Both the position numbers and the translations under genes were made by a program. DNA of 35,520 nt from positions 1 to 35,520 of the forward strand of contig CACYHR010000021.1 of NCBI GenBank assembly GCA_902774265.1, read 5' to 3'. The stretch comes from an uncultured Eubacteriales bacterium. Its GTDB lineage: Bacteria > Bacillota > Clostridia > Peptostreptococcales > Anaerovoracaceae. Shown in pieces: positions 21,634 to 29,866 of the stretch. The notes beneath the pieces were generated by a model. It did not search any database, was not told the DNA's origin, and saw only the letters and a program-made list of their open reading frames with translations. Within the stretch, counting starts at the first letter, position 1, and each line of letters starts with the position of its first letter.

Positions 21634-21676
21634 AACATCCCCACCGGAATCCATTTTCAGGCAGGGATGTTTGTTT
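21634..21676 (+). terminator. Terminator-like hairpin
   Basis: AACATCCC (21634-21641) pairs with GGGATGTT (21664-21671), followed by TGTTT. It lies upstream of the HTH gene and would stop plus-strand read-through. The 200 bases between here and 21865 hold otherwise only the promoter region. Confidence 0.55.
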
Positions 21677-21789
21677 AGGTATTATATGGAGTTTTATATG
21701 AAGAAAAGTATTGTTCTGTTGACACTGATAGTATACCTTAGTTGCCTTAACCGGAGCTTAAAGGTTCAGAAAATCTGTGCCAAAATTCC

Positions 21790-21850
21790 GGGCTGCGAAA
21801 TTTTTTCTCGGCTGCGAATATGATATACTTGTCCCATAATATATTGGGAC
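21790..21850 (+). promoter_or_regulatory. Promoter and operator of the small HTH gene
   Basis: Two direct GGCTGCGAA motifs (21790-21800, 21809-21818) precede a TATACT -10 (21824-21829) and a 20-bp dyad GTCCCATAATATATTGGGAC (21831-21850) that covers the expected transcription start. A dyad there, in front of a DNA-binding protein gene, suggests autorepression. Confidence 0.5.
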
Positions 21851-21864
21851 GAGGAGGGCCTACT

Positions 21865-22266
21865 ATGGCAACACGAACAACAAAAGCTGAACTTGAAGCT
21901 GAGATAACCCGTCTTCGGGCAATCATTTCAGATCAGAATCGTCGAATCGATGAATTGCGTGAAATTGGACTTACGTCTGAAGCCAGACAGAAGCTACAGA
22001 TGGAGCTTGATGCGGCTCATGCATACGAGCGTGTCCTCAAAGGCATCAATGAACGACTCGAGGCAGAGAACGCAGCTCTGCGGAAACAGCTGGCAGAACT
22101 CTCAGATCATGTTCGTCCTCAATCAAGACTCGGCCGGAAGTCTACCGTGACGGATGAAATGAAGTCTGAGATCCGTGCAAGATCTGCGGCCGGCCAGTCG
22201 ATCAGGATGATTGCGGAAGCTTTGGGGATAGGAAAAAGCACAGTTCATAGAGTCCTTCAAGGATAG
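21865..22266 (+). CDS. Small coiled-coil protein with resolvase-type HTH
   Basis: A 133-residue protein. Residues 5-85 form a long coiled coil (KAELEAEITRLRAIISDQNRRID... to NERLEAENAALRKQLAEL) and the end is an HTH, GQSIRMIAEALGIGKSTVHRVL, like those of resolvases and transposases. No catalytic domain is present, so it is a DNA-binding protein, probably dimeric. AGGAGG 8 nt before ATG 21865 fixes the start. The hairpin ATGGGGA/TCCCCAT (22327-22346) downstream resembles terminators or nick-region stems of other mobilizable elements. It may regulate plasmid genes or be a leftover accessory of another mobile element. Confidence 0.7.
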   Translation: MATRTTKAELEAEITRLRAIISDQNRRIDELREIGLTSEARQKLQMELDAAHAYERVLKGINERLEAENAALRKQLAELSDHVRPQSRLGRKSTVTDEMKSEIRARSAAGQSIRMIAEALGIGKSTVHRVLQG

Positions 22267-22326
22267 CGCAAGATTCGCCAGAGAATACGAAAACTCTTTT
22301 TGAGGTTTTCACAGCCTGGCCTCTTG

Positions 22327-22346
22327 ATGGGGATTGCGCTCCCCAT
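22327..22346. terminator. Hairpin after the HTH gene
   Basis: ATGGGGA (22327-22333) and TCCCCAT (22340-22346) form a perfect 7-bp stem with loop TTGCGC. A T-rich tract does not follow directly. It could be a terminator or an oriT-like stem from another mobile element. Confidence 0.4.
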
Positions 22347-22408
22347 GCCCTCTTTAGGGTCATTCTGACTTTGTTAAACATTTCAAAATATACTACTTGA
22401 TTGATTAT

Positions 22409-23008
22409 CTATTTAAAAATTGCTTTCATCAGATCCGGCAGACATGCCTCCAGAATTTGTGCAGAGCTGTCTACCAGTCTCCAGTTTCTTTCCGGAGATG
22501 GAGTCTTGTGTCCGTGGAAAAGATTGTTTCGGACCTGATATATGTAACTGAATAAAATTCTTATGCGCTTCAGAGGTGCTATATCATCGTCTATCAGATC
22601 GATGTGTCCAGCAACAATGTCTGCACATTTTCTTCTGTTATAGACTCTTGATCCTACAGCAGCATACAGTCTGTCAGTCAAGGCATGTTCTGATTCATAG
22701 CTCCAGTCGAGTTCCGGAGCGCGTACATCTTCAGCCATGACTGGTGATTCCATAAACACATCAAGATAGTCTGCATTGAAGTCCACACATGATATGAATA
22801 TATCGGAATGACGCCTGATAAAATCCATGATTTTATCCCGGTCAGACCCTATATCTTCTGCATCATAGTTATACAGCTGGTTGAATGTGATCCAGTAGGA
22901 TATAAAAGCATATACCGAATCACTTTCCCTGCTGCCTCGATCGAACCATTCTCTGGCGATTATGAACGGGGCCTCGTCCGTGTGTACTGGCGCGAACTTT
23001 CGATTCAT
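22409..23008 (-). CDS. HEPN-like protein of the restriction operon
   Basis: A 199-residue mostly helical protein. Near residue 160 it has YQVRNNLFHGHK, the R-x4-H motif of HEPN domains (R, N, N, L, F, H), followed by a final helix. HEPN proteins include ribonucleases used in toxin-antitoxin and abortive defence, but many are catalytically silent. The start codon overlaps the vsr stop (TAATG) and GGAG is inside the end of vsr, so it is translated with vsr as the last gene of the operon. A second-line toxin or an accessory of the restriction system is possible; no antitoxin candidate adjoins it. Confidence 0.6.
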   Translation of the reverse strand: MNRKFAPVHTDEAPFIIAREWFDRGSRESDSVYAFISYWITFNQLYNYDAEDIGSDRDKIMDFIRRHSDIFISCVDFNADYLDVFMESPVMAEDVRAPELDWSYESEHALTDRLYAAVGSRVYNRRKCADIVAGHIDLIDDDIAPLKRIRILFSYIYQVRNNLFHGHKTPSPERNWRLVDSSAQILEACLPDLMKAIFK

Positions 23009-23448
23009 TAGAGCAGCTCTCCTTTATTGACAAGAGTCTTCTCAAGTTCATTCTGAACTCTATGCATGGTAATCTCAAACAATTTAGCATTGATCTCACA
23101 TTCCCAGACGATTATCACATGCCAGCCGGCTGCTTCAAGTGCACGGACATGTTCCTGATCGCGCTCAACATTCCGGGAGAACTTCGTCTCCCAGAACTCT
23201 GTCCGCGTCTTCGGCATGGTCGTATATTTACATCCATGCCTGTGCCAGAAACATCCGTGCACAAAAATAACCGTCTTATATTTCGGAAGGACTATGTCCG
23301 GCTTACCGGGAAGCCTTTTATCATTTTTACGATATCTGTAGCCATGCGAAAACAACCATGAACGAACTCGTAGTTCGGGCGCAGTATCCTTTCCCTTAAT
23401 CTGAGACATATTATAGCTTCTGACTATCGGGTTGTGTACATCTGCCAT
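23008..23448 (-). CDS. vsr: Very short patch repair endonuclease
   Basis: A 146-residue Vsr-family mismatch endonuclease. MSQIKGKDTAPELRVRSWLFSHGYRYR is the N-terminal family signature. PGKPDIVLPKYKTVIFVHGCFWHRHGC contains the catalytic Asp and the His/Cys metal and DNA contacts. Vsr nicks 5' of T in T:G mismatches that arise when 5-methylcytosine deaminates, so it protects the target sites of a C5 methyltransferase. Two such enzymes lie upstream in the same operon. The start is 15 bases from the IS4 element, whose insertion separated vsr from mcrC. Confidence 0.92.
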   Translation of the reverse strand: MADVHNPIVRSYNMSQIKGKDTAPELRVRSWLFSHGYRYRKNDKRLPGKPDIVLPKYKTVIFVHGCFWHRHGCKYTTMPKTRTEFWETKFSRNVERDQEHVRALEAAGWHVIIVWECEINAKLFEITMHRVQNELEKTLVNKGELL

Positions 23449-23623
23449 CTGAGTTTCTTCTCTTATAACTCAAACTTCCCACAAGGGAATTGACCTGAAC
23501 ATATTGAAATTTCAACGTTTATTCGAGATAGATTCATGTTTTTGACATAAATAAGGCACTGATTTCTGGTAAAATAAGTGTAGGAAAAAACAACCCATAA
23601 TACCGAAAGGAGTGCCTACACTT

Positions 23624-25039
23624 ATGTTACATCAAAACACGGATAACATAAACACCTCAAATGAAATTTTCATAAGTTTTATCAGCGCAATTAAGGAACT
23701 TAAGGTCAGTAAGATCCTTAATACATGCGGAATCCGCAAATTAGCCAGAAGAATTGATGGTGAGGCATCTGCTGAGAAGAGAACAGCATGTGAAATATTT
23801 CAGTTTCTTCTCATAATGGTATTTCAAGGCTGCAATCTGCACCGTTTTCTTGGCTCCAAGAAGCAGGATATAGCATGCTCAAAGAGTACGTACCATCGTT
23901 TTCTGAATGACTGTCACTACAATTGGCGCAGATTTGTAACGATGCTTGCAGCCAATGTAGTGGCCAGCATAGATCGGTTGACTGACAATAACAGATTCAA
24001 AGCGTTTGTTCTCGATGATTCCGTCATTGGACGTAAGCGAAGCAAACGTGTGGAGTTGCTGTCATATGTATTTGATCATGTGGCAGGTAAATCAGTCAAA
24101 GGCTTTAACCTTCTCACGCTTGGATGGACTGACGGATTCAGCTTTATACCGGTAGCGTTCAATATGCTGTCATCTGCCAAAGCGAGCAAACGCCTGAACA
24201 ACATTAACGAATCAATAGACAAGCGTACAGTTGGCTACAGAAACCGCAAAACAGCTATCATGCGGAAGCCGGATGCTGCAATAGCGATGATCCGAGAGGC
24301 GTTGGATGCCGGCATCTTCGCTGACTATGTCCTTATGGATACATGGTTTACCAATGAGCCTTTCATTAAACGCCTGCGCGATGAAGGTCTTGATGTGATC
24401 GGCATGCTTAAAGACAACCGCCAGTTGTACCACTACCGTAATAAGCTTATGAATCTCCGTACACTTGCCGCACATCATGTGCGCATGGTCGGTGACAATA
24501 ACCTTCTCGGATCAGTGGTCGTTCGTACGCATAAATGCAGCATACCAGTTAAGCTCGTATTTGTAAGGAACCGCAATAAACGCAACGAATATATCATTAT
24601 TTTGTCCACGGACTGCGCTCTTTCTGATGAAGAGATAGTACGCAGATACTCAGCACGCTGGTCGATAGAGTGCTGTTTCAAAGTATGCAAGAGCATGTTG
24701 AAGCTCGGTAAGGAATTCCAGCCAGTAAACTATGATACAACAGTCTCCAGTACAGCTTTAGTGTTTACCAGGTTCATCATCCTTGAATGGATCCGTCGGA
24801 AAAACTCTGATTATAGAACTATGGGCGATCTATTCTTCCTTATTTATGAAGAAGTACGTGACTTAGAACTAAGTGATGCTCTCGAAAAACTGGTATCAAT
24901 ACTGGCAGTTGGCATAGCTCAGGGCAGAATACAGGTCGATGAAGTTATTCGAGCGGAACTCCTGGACTGGTATATTTCTCAGCCGATATTTATTCAGAGT
25001 TTATGTCAGTCACAATTGTTTAAGGGATCCTTGTGGTAA
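23624..25039 (+). CDS. IS4-family transposase
   Basis: A 471-residue DDE transposase. LDDSVIGRKRSKRVELL has the first Asp, DYVLMDTWFTNEPFI the second, and RRYSARWSIECCFKVCKSMLKLG matches the Y-2-R-3-E-6-K signature of the IS4 family exactly. The frame is intact. AAAGGAG is 11 nt before ATG 23624; a GTG at 23612 overlaps that site and is unlikely. Full-length gene and paired ends suggest a functional element. Confidence 0.92.
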   Translation: MLHQNTDNINTSNEIFISFISAIKELKVSKILNTCGIRKLARRIDGEASAEKRTACEIFQFLLIMVFQGCNLHRFLGSKKQDIACSKSTYHRFLNDCHYNWRRFVTMLAANVVASIDRLTDNNRFKAFVLDDSVIGRKRSKRVELLSYVFDHVAGKSVKGFNLLTLGWTDGFSFIPVAFNMLSSAKASKRLNNINESIDKRTVGYRNRKTAIMRKPDAAIAMIREALDAGIFADYVLMDTWFTNEPFIKRLRDEGLDVIGMLKDNRQLYHYRNKLMNLRTLAAHHVRMVGDNNLLGSVVVRTHKCSIPVKLVFVRNRNKRNEYIIILSTDCALSDEEIVRRYSARWSIECCFKVCKSMLKLGKEFQPVNYDTTVSSTALVFTRFIILEWIRRKNSDYRTMGDLFFLIYEEVRDLELSDALEKLVSILAVGIAQGRIQVDEVIRAELLDWYISQPIFIQSLCQSQLFKGSLW

Positions 25040-25147
25040 CATAAGTTCAGCAATCGAATGCCCAATGATGAAACACAGCATTACCAGGTTCTAATACAAT
25101 GTCATGTTTAATACTCGAAATACTATAACTTAAGAAAGGAAAACGAG

Positions 25148-25303
25148 ATGAAAATTATAATCACTGTCTGTATCATTGCCTTCTCGTTACTATTTTTGGT
25201 TATTCGCTACTCAGAAAAAAGCAAAGGAAGATCATACAGTTTCAAGGATTTTCTTCTGGAACTGTTTAATCACGGCGGAGATGGCAGTAATTACAAAAGA
25301 TAG
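25148..25303 (+). CDS. Small membrane protein inside the IS4 element
   Basis: A 51-residue frame: an N-terminal membrane segment (MKIIITVCIIAFSLLFLVI), a basic stretch (RYSEKSKGRS) and a polar tail. AAAGGA lies 8 nt before ATG 25148. It is between the transposase stop and the right end, so it would be a passenger. IS4 elements normally carry only the transposase, which makes a second small gene unusual; it could be a chance frame. Confidence 0.45.
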   Translation: MKIIITVCIIAFSLLFLVIRYSEKSKGRSYSFKDFLLELFNHGGDGSNYKR

Positions 25304-25448
25304 ATGTTCGTTACTTTACAACTGGCTGAAGCAGGCTTGACTCAGTACTGATTGATTCAAATGTCAAGTCTTATAAAAAGCAGGCATCAACATTAGCTAT
25401 TTAAATGCAATGGCACGTTATTTCTTATGGGAAGTTTGAGTTATAATA

Positions 25449-26558
25449 CTAATTCTCCCGAATACCAGCTTCCTGCAGCCTGCTAAGGAAATCCAGGAGA
25501 TCTTTTTCTATTGATTGCCATTCAGAATTAAGATCAATTGTCTTTACAATAATACGGGTTGATTCAATTGCAAATATGCTGCCTAAAGACAAATTATGTT
25601 CAACCATAGGATACAACAGTGCCCCGATTTTCTTCCCATTATATTCACTATCTTGAATATAACCTCTTATCTGATCAAGATGTATCCTTCTGATTCGTTC
25701 ATCTCCATTGCCCCTGTAAGCATTTACCAATGTTTTACTGTAATACTTTGCATCCATTATCATCTGTAAATGGGATTGCTTATTTTCAATTACTATATCT
25801 GTTCTCCTGTCTCCGGGGTTCATATCGATATTAAACAGATCTCCGTATAATTCTTCTGCTGATTCTTCCATATGCCAGTTGATCTTAGGTGCGTGTACTT
25901 TGTATATATTCTTATCAAGGTGTATTCTGTAAAAATTCAAGATAAACTTTTCAAAGACTTTTTCCATCTGTTTATCTCTTGAGAAATCGCTGAAGGTTGT
26001 CAATCCGCTCTCTTCATTTATACTGGTATTTTCATAGAGCATAATCGCAATGTTGATTAGAAGCTTATAGGTGACATTATTTTTGTTGAAAATCAGCTTG
26101 CGTCTTGTCTCTTTTGTTGGAGCTGTAGCAGCTATTCCATCAAAATACACAGCCTGTTTCTTTAAAAGCTTTTTTGTCTCCGCATCTACAGACATGTTAC
26201 GCAACAGAGAATCAATTGTATATTTGAGGATCTGATTAAACAGGTCGTCTTTTGAGTACTCGTCAAATGTGCATATAAGTCGTTTTCGCTGATTTGATAG
26301 TTTTCTGATACTGTCCTGTACAAGAATTTTACCGCGAAGAGTTATTATTTCTTCCGATCTATCTATATACGAACGATGGAAGCCCGATCTTATGAGTTTT
26401 CCTATCCCAAAAGAAAACACTCTGGCAAGCAAATTATTTGCGTCATCATAATCGTCTGATGAAAAATCAAAATCATCAGCAATTGACAGAATGTTCCATG
26501 CATAACAGAGCATGTAAAAAATATTTCTTATCGGAATAGGTCCTCTGCTTTTACTCAT
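25449..26558 (-). CDS. McrC-like restriction subunit
   Basis: A 369-residue protein starting PIPIRNIFYMLCYAWNIL, the McrC family signature. A PD-(D/E)xK nuclease core lies in the C-terminal half (RRTDIVIE then QMIMDAKYY). McrC subunits supply the DNA cleavage of McrBC-type complexes when joined to the NTPase. It starts 3 bases after the McrB stop; start ATG 26558. An IS4 element lies 2 bases beyond its stop codon and leaves the protein complete. Confidence 0.88.
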   Translation of the reverse strand: MSKSRGPIPIRNIFYMLCYAWNILSIADDFDFSSDDYDDANNLLARVFSFGIGKLIRSGFHRSYIDRSEEIITLRGKILVQDSIRKLSNQRKRLICTFDEYSKDDLFNQILKYTIDSLLRNMSVDAETKKLLKKQAVYFDGIAATAPTKETRRKLIFNKNNVTYKLLINIAIMLYENTSINEESGLTTFSDFSRDKQMEKVFEKFILNFYRIHLDKNIYKVHAPKINWHMEESAEELYGDLFNIDMNPGDRRTDIVIENKQSHLQMIMDAKYYSKTLVNAYRGNGDERIRRIHLDQIRGYIQDSEYNGKKIGALLYPMVEHNLSLGSIFAIESTRIIVKTIDLNSEWQSIEKDLLDFLSRLQEAGIREN

Positions 26559-26561
26559 AGT

Positions 26562-28427
26562 CTATCTAAGCAACTCCCTAATACAGTCTTCTGCTTTTGA
26601 TTTATCATCCCACCAGTATTCTTCGAGTAACGGGGCTATTTCATAATCAATAATAGTCTTATACCATTCAGAGTCCGACTGATCTTTGAGCGGTTTTTTA
26701 CAGAAGTAACTATGACCTATACAGAATCCTTCACCTAATCCGGAGTTGTCCTCATCTGCTATCTTTTTATTCAGATCAATTAATCTTTCTATAACTTTGT
26801 CAGCTATATTCCTGTCTTTGAGAATGCTCTTGAGATAAATTTGAAACTTCTCATTTCCGAAAGCAGGCTTGATATTGTAAAAACTGAATCGACGTCTAAG
26901 AGCATAATCTATCATTGCAAGGCTTCTATCCGCAGTATTCATCAATCCTATAAGATAGAGATTTTCCGGTACAGAAAATTTCTCGTCTCTCTTATAAGCG
27001 AGTGTCACAGCATTATCCGGCCCTCTTTTATCTCCTTCTATAAGCATCATAAGCTCTCCGAAAATTTTACTCAGATTTCCTCTGTTGATTTCATCTATGA
27101 TAAAGAAATACTTCCTTTCTGAATCCTTTTCAGCTTTCTTACAGAACTCATAAAAGACTCCCGGTATAAGATCAAAAGAATCATCGGACGGTTTATAGCC
27201 CATAATAAAATCTTCATAACTGTAGTTCTGGTGGAATTGTATTTCCTCTACCATATTACGATTCTTTTTTCCGATTAGGGAATATGCAAAACGCTTCGCA
27301 AGGTATGTTTTGCCGACTCCGGGCGCACCTTGAAGAATAATATTTTGCTTATAGAAAAGAAGTCTTTTTAGTTTCTCATATTCGGCAGGGTCAATAAAAA
27401 CATCATTCAGGAAATCCTGCATTGTGTAATCTTTAGCATTTTGTTCAGCAACCAGTGTTTCTGCTATCTCATTCTGTTCACGGAGGTACTTTTCGTACCA
27501 TTTTAATGCAGTACTCAGCGATCTGTTGCTGCAGGCAATATTAACTTCTTCAAAATCCGGATGATTTCTGATCATCTCCTTGATGTCTGAAAATACAGCT
27601 GGATCCGTAATATCAAACAAATTCTCTAAATCCGGGAAATCCGATATATCAATCAGACCGCAAACTCTTTTCAGTGCATCGCAATTATTATTGATGGTTT
27701 TCTGAGCAGGAGTCCTTCCTTGACTGTTTTGCTGATTTCCCATCCATTTTCTGAACTGTTTTTCATTATCGTTGTTTCCAGATTCTAAGTATTCGGTTTC
27801 CGACTCGTGTACGCAGCTATCAGCATTCACAACTGTTACAGCATTTGAGGCTCTGAAAAACTTATTATTCAGCAAGCTGAGATTATAACTTCCTTCAGAT
27901 TCTTTTTTTATACCACACGCTAAATACCGCATAGATCTGAAATACTTCAGCAGAATAAAATAGTCTCCCTCATGAAGATTCTCACGGAACAATTTAAACG
28001 CCGCACCATCATAATTCAGTAGGGATAACTGGATTTGGTCGCTTTGATTTGCACGCTTACTGCGGAAAATACACATATCAGACTGCAGATAATCATCCCC
28101 TGTCATAAAGCTGCTTATTCCGAGGTACTCACAATTACTTCGACTTAACTCCACACATACTTTTAGTACAAAGTATTTTTTCAAATCTTCGTTTACTATT
28201 TTGCCGTCATCATTATAGAAATACCCGTCAGCACTCAAACGAGGAAAAATATCCATTTGTTCGCCCGTAATGGCGATATGAGTCTGATTGGTGCGACGAC
28301 CCTCATCTAATGTATTAGATGCAGCCAGCTTTTTTACTATCAGACCGTCAAAATCATCTGAATTGATGACCGTGCCGTTCTGCCATAATACATGCGCTAC
28401 AGTACTAACAGCTTCTTGAAAATTCAT
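26562..28427 (-). CDS. McrB-like AAA+ NTPase restriction subunit
   Basis: A 621-residue protein. The N-terminal half (about residues 1-230) is unlike E. coli McrB and probably holds the DNA-recognition domain. The C-terminal AAA+ module has Walker A QGAPGVGKTYLAKRF (about 363), Walker B FFIIDEINRGNLSKIFGEL (about 440) and the McrB-type GLMNTADRSLAMIDYALRRRF motif. It should assemble as a ring, translocate DNA on NTP hydrolysis and drive cleavage by McrC. Its start overlaps the methyltransferase stop by 4 nt. In LlaJI-like systems this pair restricts unmodified rather than methylated sites. Confidence 0.9.
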   Translation of the reverse strand: MNFQEAVSTVAHVLWQNGTVINSDDFDGLIVKKLAASNTLDEGRRTNQTHIAITGEQMDIFPRLSADGYFYNDDGKIVNEDLKKYFVLKVCVELSRSNCEYLGISSFMTGDDYLQSDMCIFRSKRANQSDQIQLSLLNYDGAAFKLFRENLHEGDYFILLKYFRSMRYLACGIKKESEGSYNLSLLNNKFFRASNAVTVVNADSCVHESETEYLESGNNDNEKQFRKWMGNQQNSQGRTPAQKTINNNCDALKRVCGLIDISDFPDLENLFDITDPAVFSDIKEMIRNHPDFEEVNIACSNRSLSTALKWYEKYLREQNEIAETLVAEQNAKDYTMQDFLNDVFIDPAEYEKLKRLLFYKQNIILQGAPGVGKTYLAKRFAYSLIGKKNRNMVEEIQFHQNYSYEDFIMGYKPSDDSFDLIPGVFYEFCKKAEKDSERKYFFIIDEINRGNLSKIFGELMMLIEGDKRGPDNAVTLAYKRDEKFSVPENLYLIGLMNTADRSLAMIDYALRRRFSFYNIKPAFGNEKFQIYLKSILKDRNIADKVIERLIDLNKKIADEDNSGLGEGFCIGHSYFCKKPLKDQSDSEWYKTIIDYEIAPLLEEYWWDDKSKAEDCIRELLR

Positions 28428-29866
28428 GACAATGCCTCCGTCAAATACTTCTTTATTGCTCTCGCGATAGCCCTCCCCAAAAGAGGCGGAACGGAATTGC
28501 CTATCTGCATATAAGTCTTCGTATACGATCCCCTGAAAAAATAATCATCCGGGTATGACTGAATCCTGGCCGCTTCACGCGGAGTCAGTCCTCTCGCCTG
28601 TGTCGGATGTATATACATGTTGCAATCGAATTTCATATGGGCAGTAATTGTTTTACTTACCTTGTCCATTTCCAGTTTATAATATTTGTCTTTAAAAATA
28701 TCGTTCCGTCTTGCATACGGCATAATATCTGCAATCTTCGGGTCATCGGACCGGTCGCCCTGTTCCAGTCTGCCGAATATCTCTATATCTCTGTCATTAT
28801 TATATCTGGCCTTATGATTGCATACCACCGAGATATTCCTTCCGCTGTTGATCATATCAATATATTCATTTGTTACATTGTTCAGATTCCTTTCAATCAA
28901 ATATCCGGATGTATCTGATCCCTTTTCAGTTGCATTTTTTACCCTTGATGCCTCAAGCTCCCGCAGACCGAAAATCGCATCCTTCAAATAATAATCCGGT
29001 ATCGTTTCTGAATAGTGGTGAATCTCACCAAACACTTCCCGATTGTCAACTCCAATGCGATTCCCAATATATATAAGGCGTTCCCGGTTCTGGGGTACAC
29101 CAAAATCCTTTGCATTAAGCACTTCATAATTTACTTCGTACCCAATCGCCTCGAAATCCTCTTTTACCTGTGGTGCAACAGAAATCATTCCTTTGACATT
29201 CTCCATTACGAAAAATGCAGGGCTGACTCTTCTGACCGTTTCCACGAAACTCTTATACAGATGATTCCTCGGATCATCTATGAGACGCTGCCGGTTCGCC
29301 ATACTGAACCCCTGGCATGGCGGGCCGCCTACAATTATGTCGATGTCGATACCCTCTACCAGTTTTTCAAGGTTGTCCGTTATCTGCTGTATATCTCCTT
29401 TAACAATATGTGATCTTGGCGTCTCCGGATGGTTGTGAGAATAAGTGTCTATGCAGCATTCTTCTATATCATTAGCCAATGCAGTTATGAAACCTTCCTG
29501 TGTGAATCCGAGTGATAATCCGCCGGCACCACAGAACAGATCAATCATTTTTGGTGACGTTTCCGAAGTTTCTTTTCTGCGATTGTTAATATAATGATTA
29601 CAGTATTTTCTGACAGTACAAGCCTTACACGGAATGATTTGATTATTGCAACTGAATGCCAGACGGGAAAAGGCATCTTCCAATTCTTTACTATTATTTA
29701 TTTCAGAAATAATATGCACTGCCCTGCTGTTAAGATAATCATCCTCGGTAACACAGGTGAATCTCGCCAGACAATCATGATAATTTCTGTCGGATTCGTC
29801 CGGGCAACCACATTTTATAAATGCGATTATTTCTTTAACATCTTTTTTATAATCCATTATTCCCAC
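28424..29866 (-). CDS. C5 cytosine DNA methyltransferase 2, with Cys-rich N-terminus
   Basis: A 480-residue methyltransferase. Catalytic motifs: MIDLFCGAGGLSLGF (I, about residue 107), DIIVGGPPCQGFSMANRQ (IV, catalytic Cys), FFVMENVKGM (VI), GVPQNRERLIYIG (VIII) and QIGNSVPPLLGRAIA (IX/X). The first 95 residues add about ten cysteines and histidines (CGCPDESDRNYHDC, CKACTVRKYCNHY), a likely zinc-binding extension. The start at 29866 overlaps the end of methyltransferase 1 by 10 nt. Two different C5 enzymes in one operon suggest an asymmetric target with one enzyme per strand. Confidence 0.93.
   Translation of the reverse strand: MGIMDYKKDVKEIIAFIKCGCPDESDRNYHDCLARFTCVTEDDYLNSRAVHIISEINNSKELEDAFSRLAFSCNNQIIPCKACTVRKYCNHYINNRRKETSETSPKMIDLFCGAGGLSLGFTQEGFITALANDIEECCIDTYSHNHPETPRSHIVKGDIQQITDNLEKLVEGIDIDIIVGGPPCQGFSMANRQRLIDDPRNHLYKSFVETVRRVSPAFFVMENVKGMISVAPQVKEDFEAIGYEVNYEVLNAKDFGVPQNRERLIYIGNRIGVDNREVFGEIHHYSETIPDYYLKDAIFGLRELEASRVKNATEKGSDTSGYLIERNLNNVTNEYIDMINSGRNISVVCNHKARYNNDRDIEIFGRLEQGDRSDDPKIADIMPYARRNDIFKDKYYKLEMDKVSKTITAHMKFDCNMYIHPTQARGLTPREAARIQSYPDDYFFRGSYTKTYMQIGNSVPPLLGRAIARAIKKYLTEALS

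Larger units (their letters stand above)
23463..25446 (+). mobile_element. IS4-family insertion sequence
   Basis: Inverted repeats CTCAAACTTCCCACAAG at the left (from 23469) and its complement at the right (ending 25440), with one mismatch. TTATAA flanks both ends (23463-23468, 25441-25446), either as a 6-bp palindromic target duplication or as an extension of the repeats. The element holds the transposase and a 51-codon reading frame. It sits between the mcrC stop and the vsr start and interrupts neither gene. Confidence 0.88.

Noticed and set aside
21698-21823. 41-codon frame with a lipoprotein-like LSC
   Set aside because: Runs through the promoter motifs of the HTH gene, only moderate GGAG site, and ends in repeated regulatory sequence; too weak to call.
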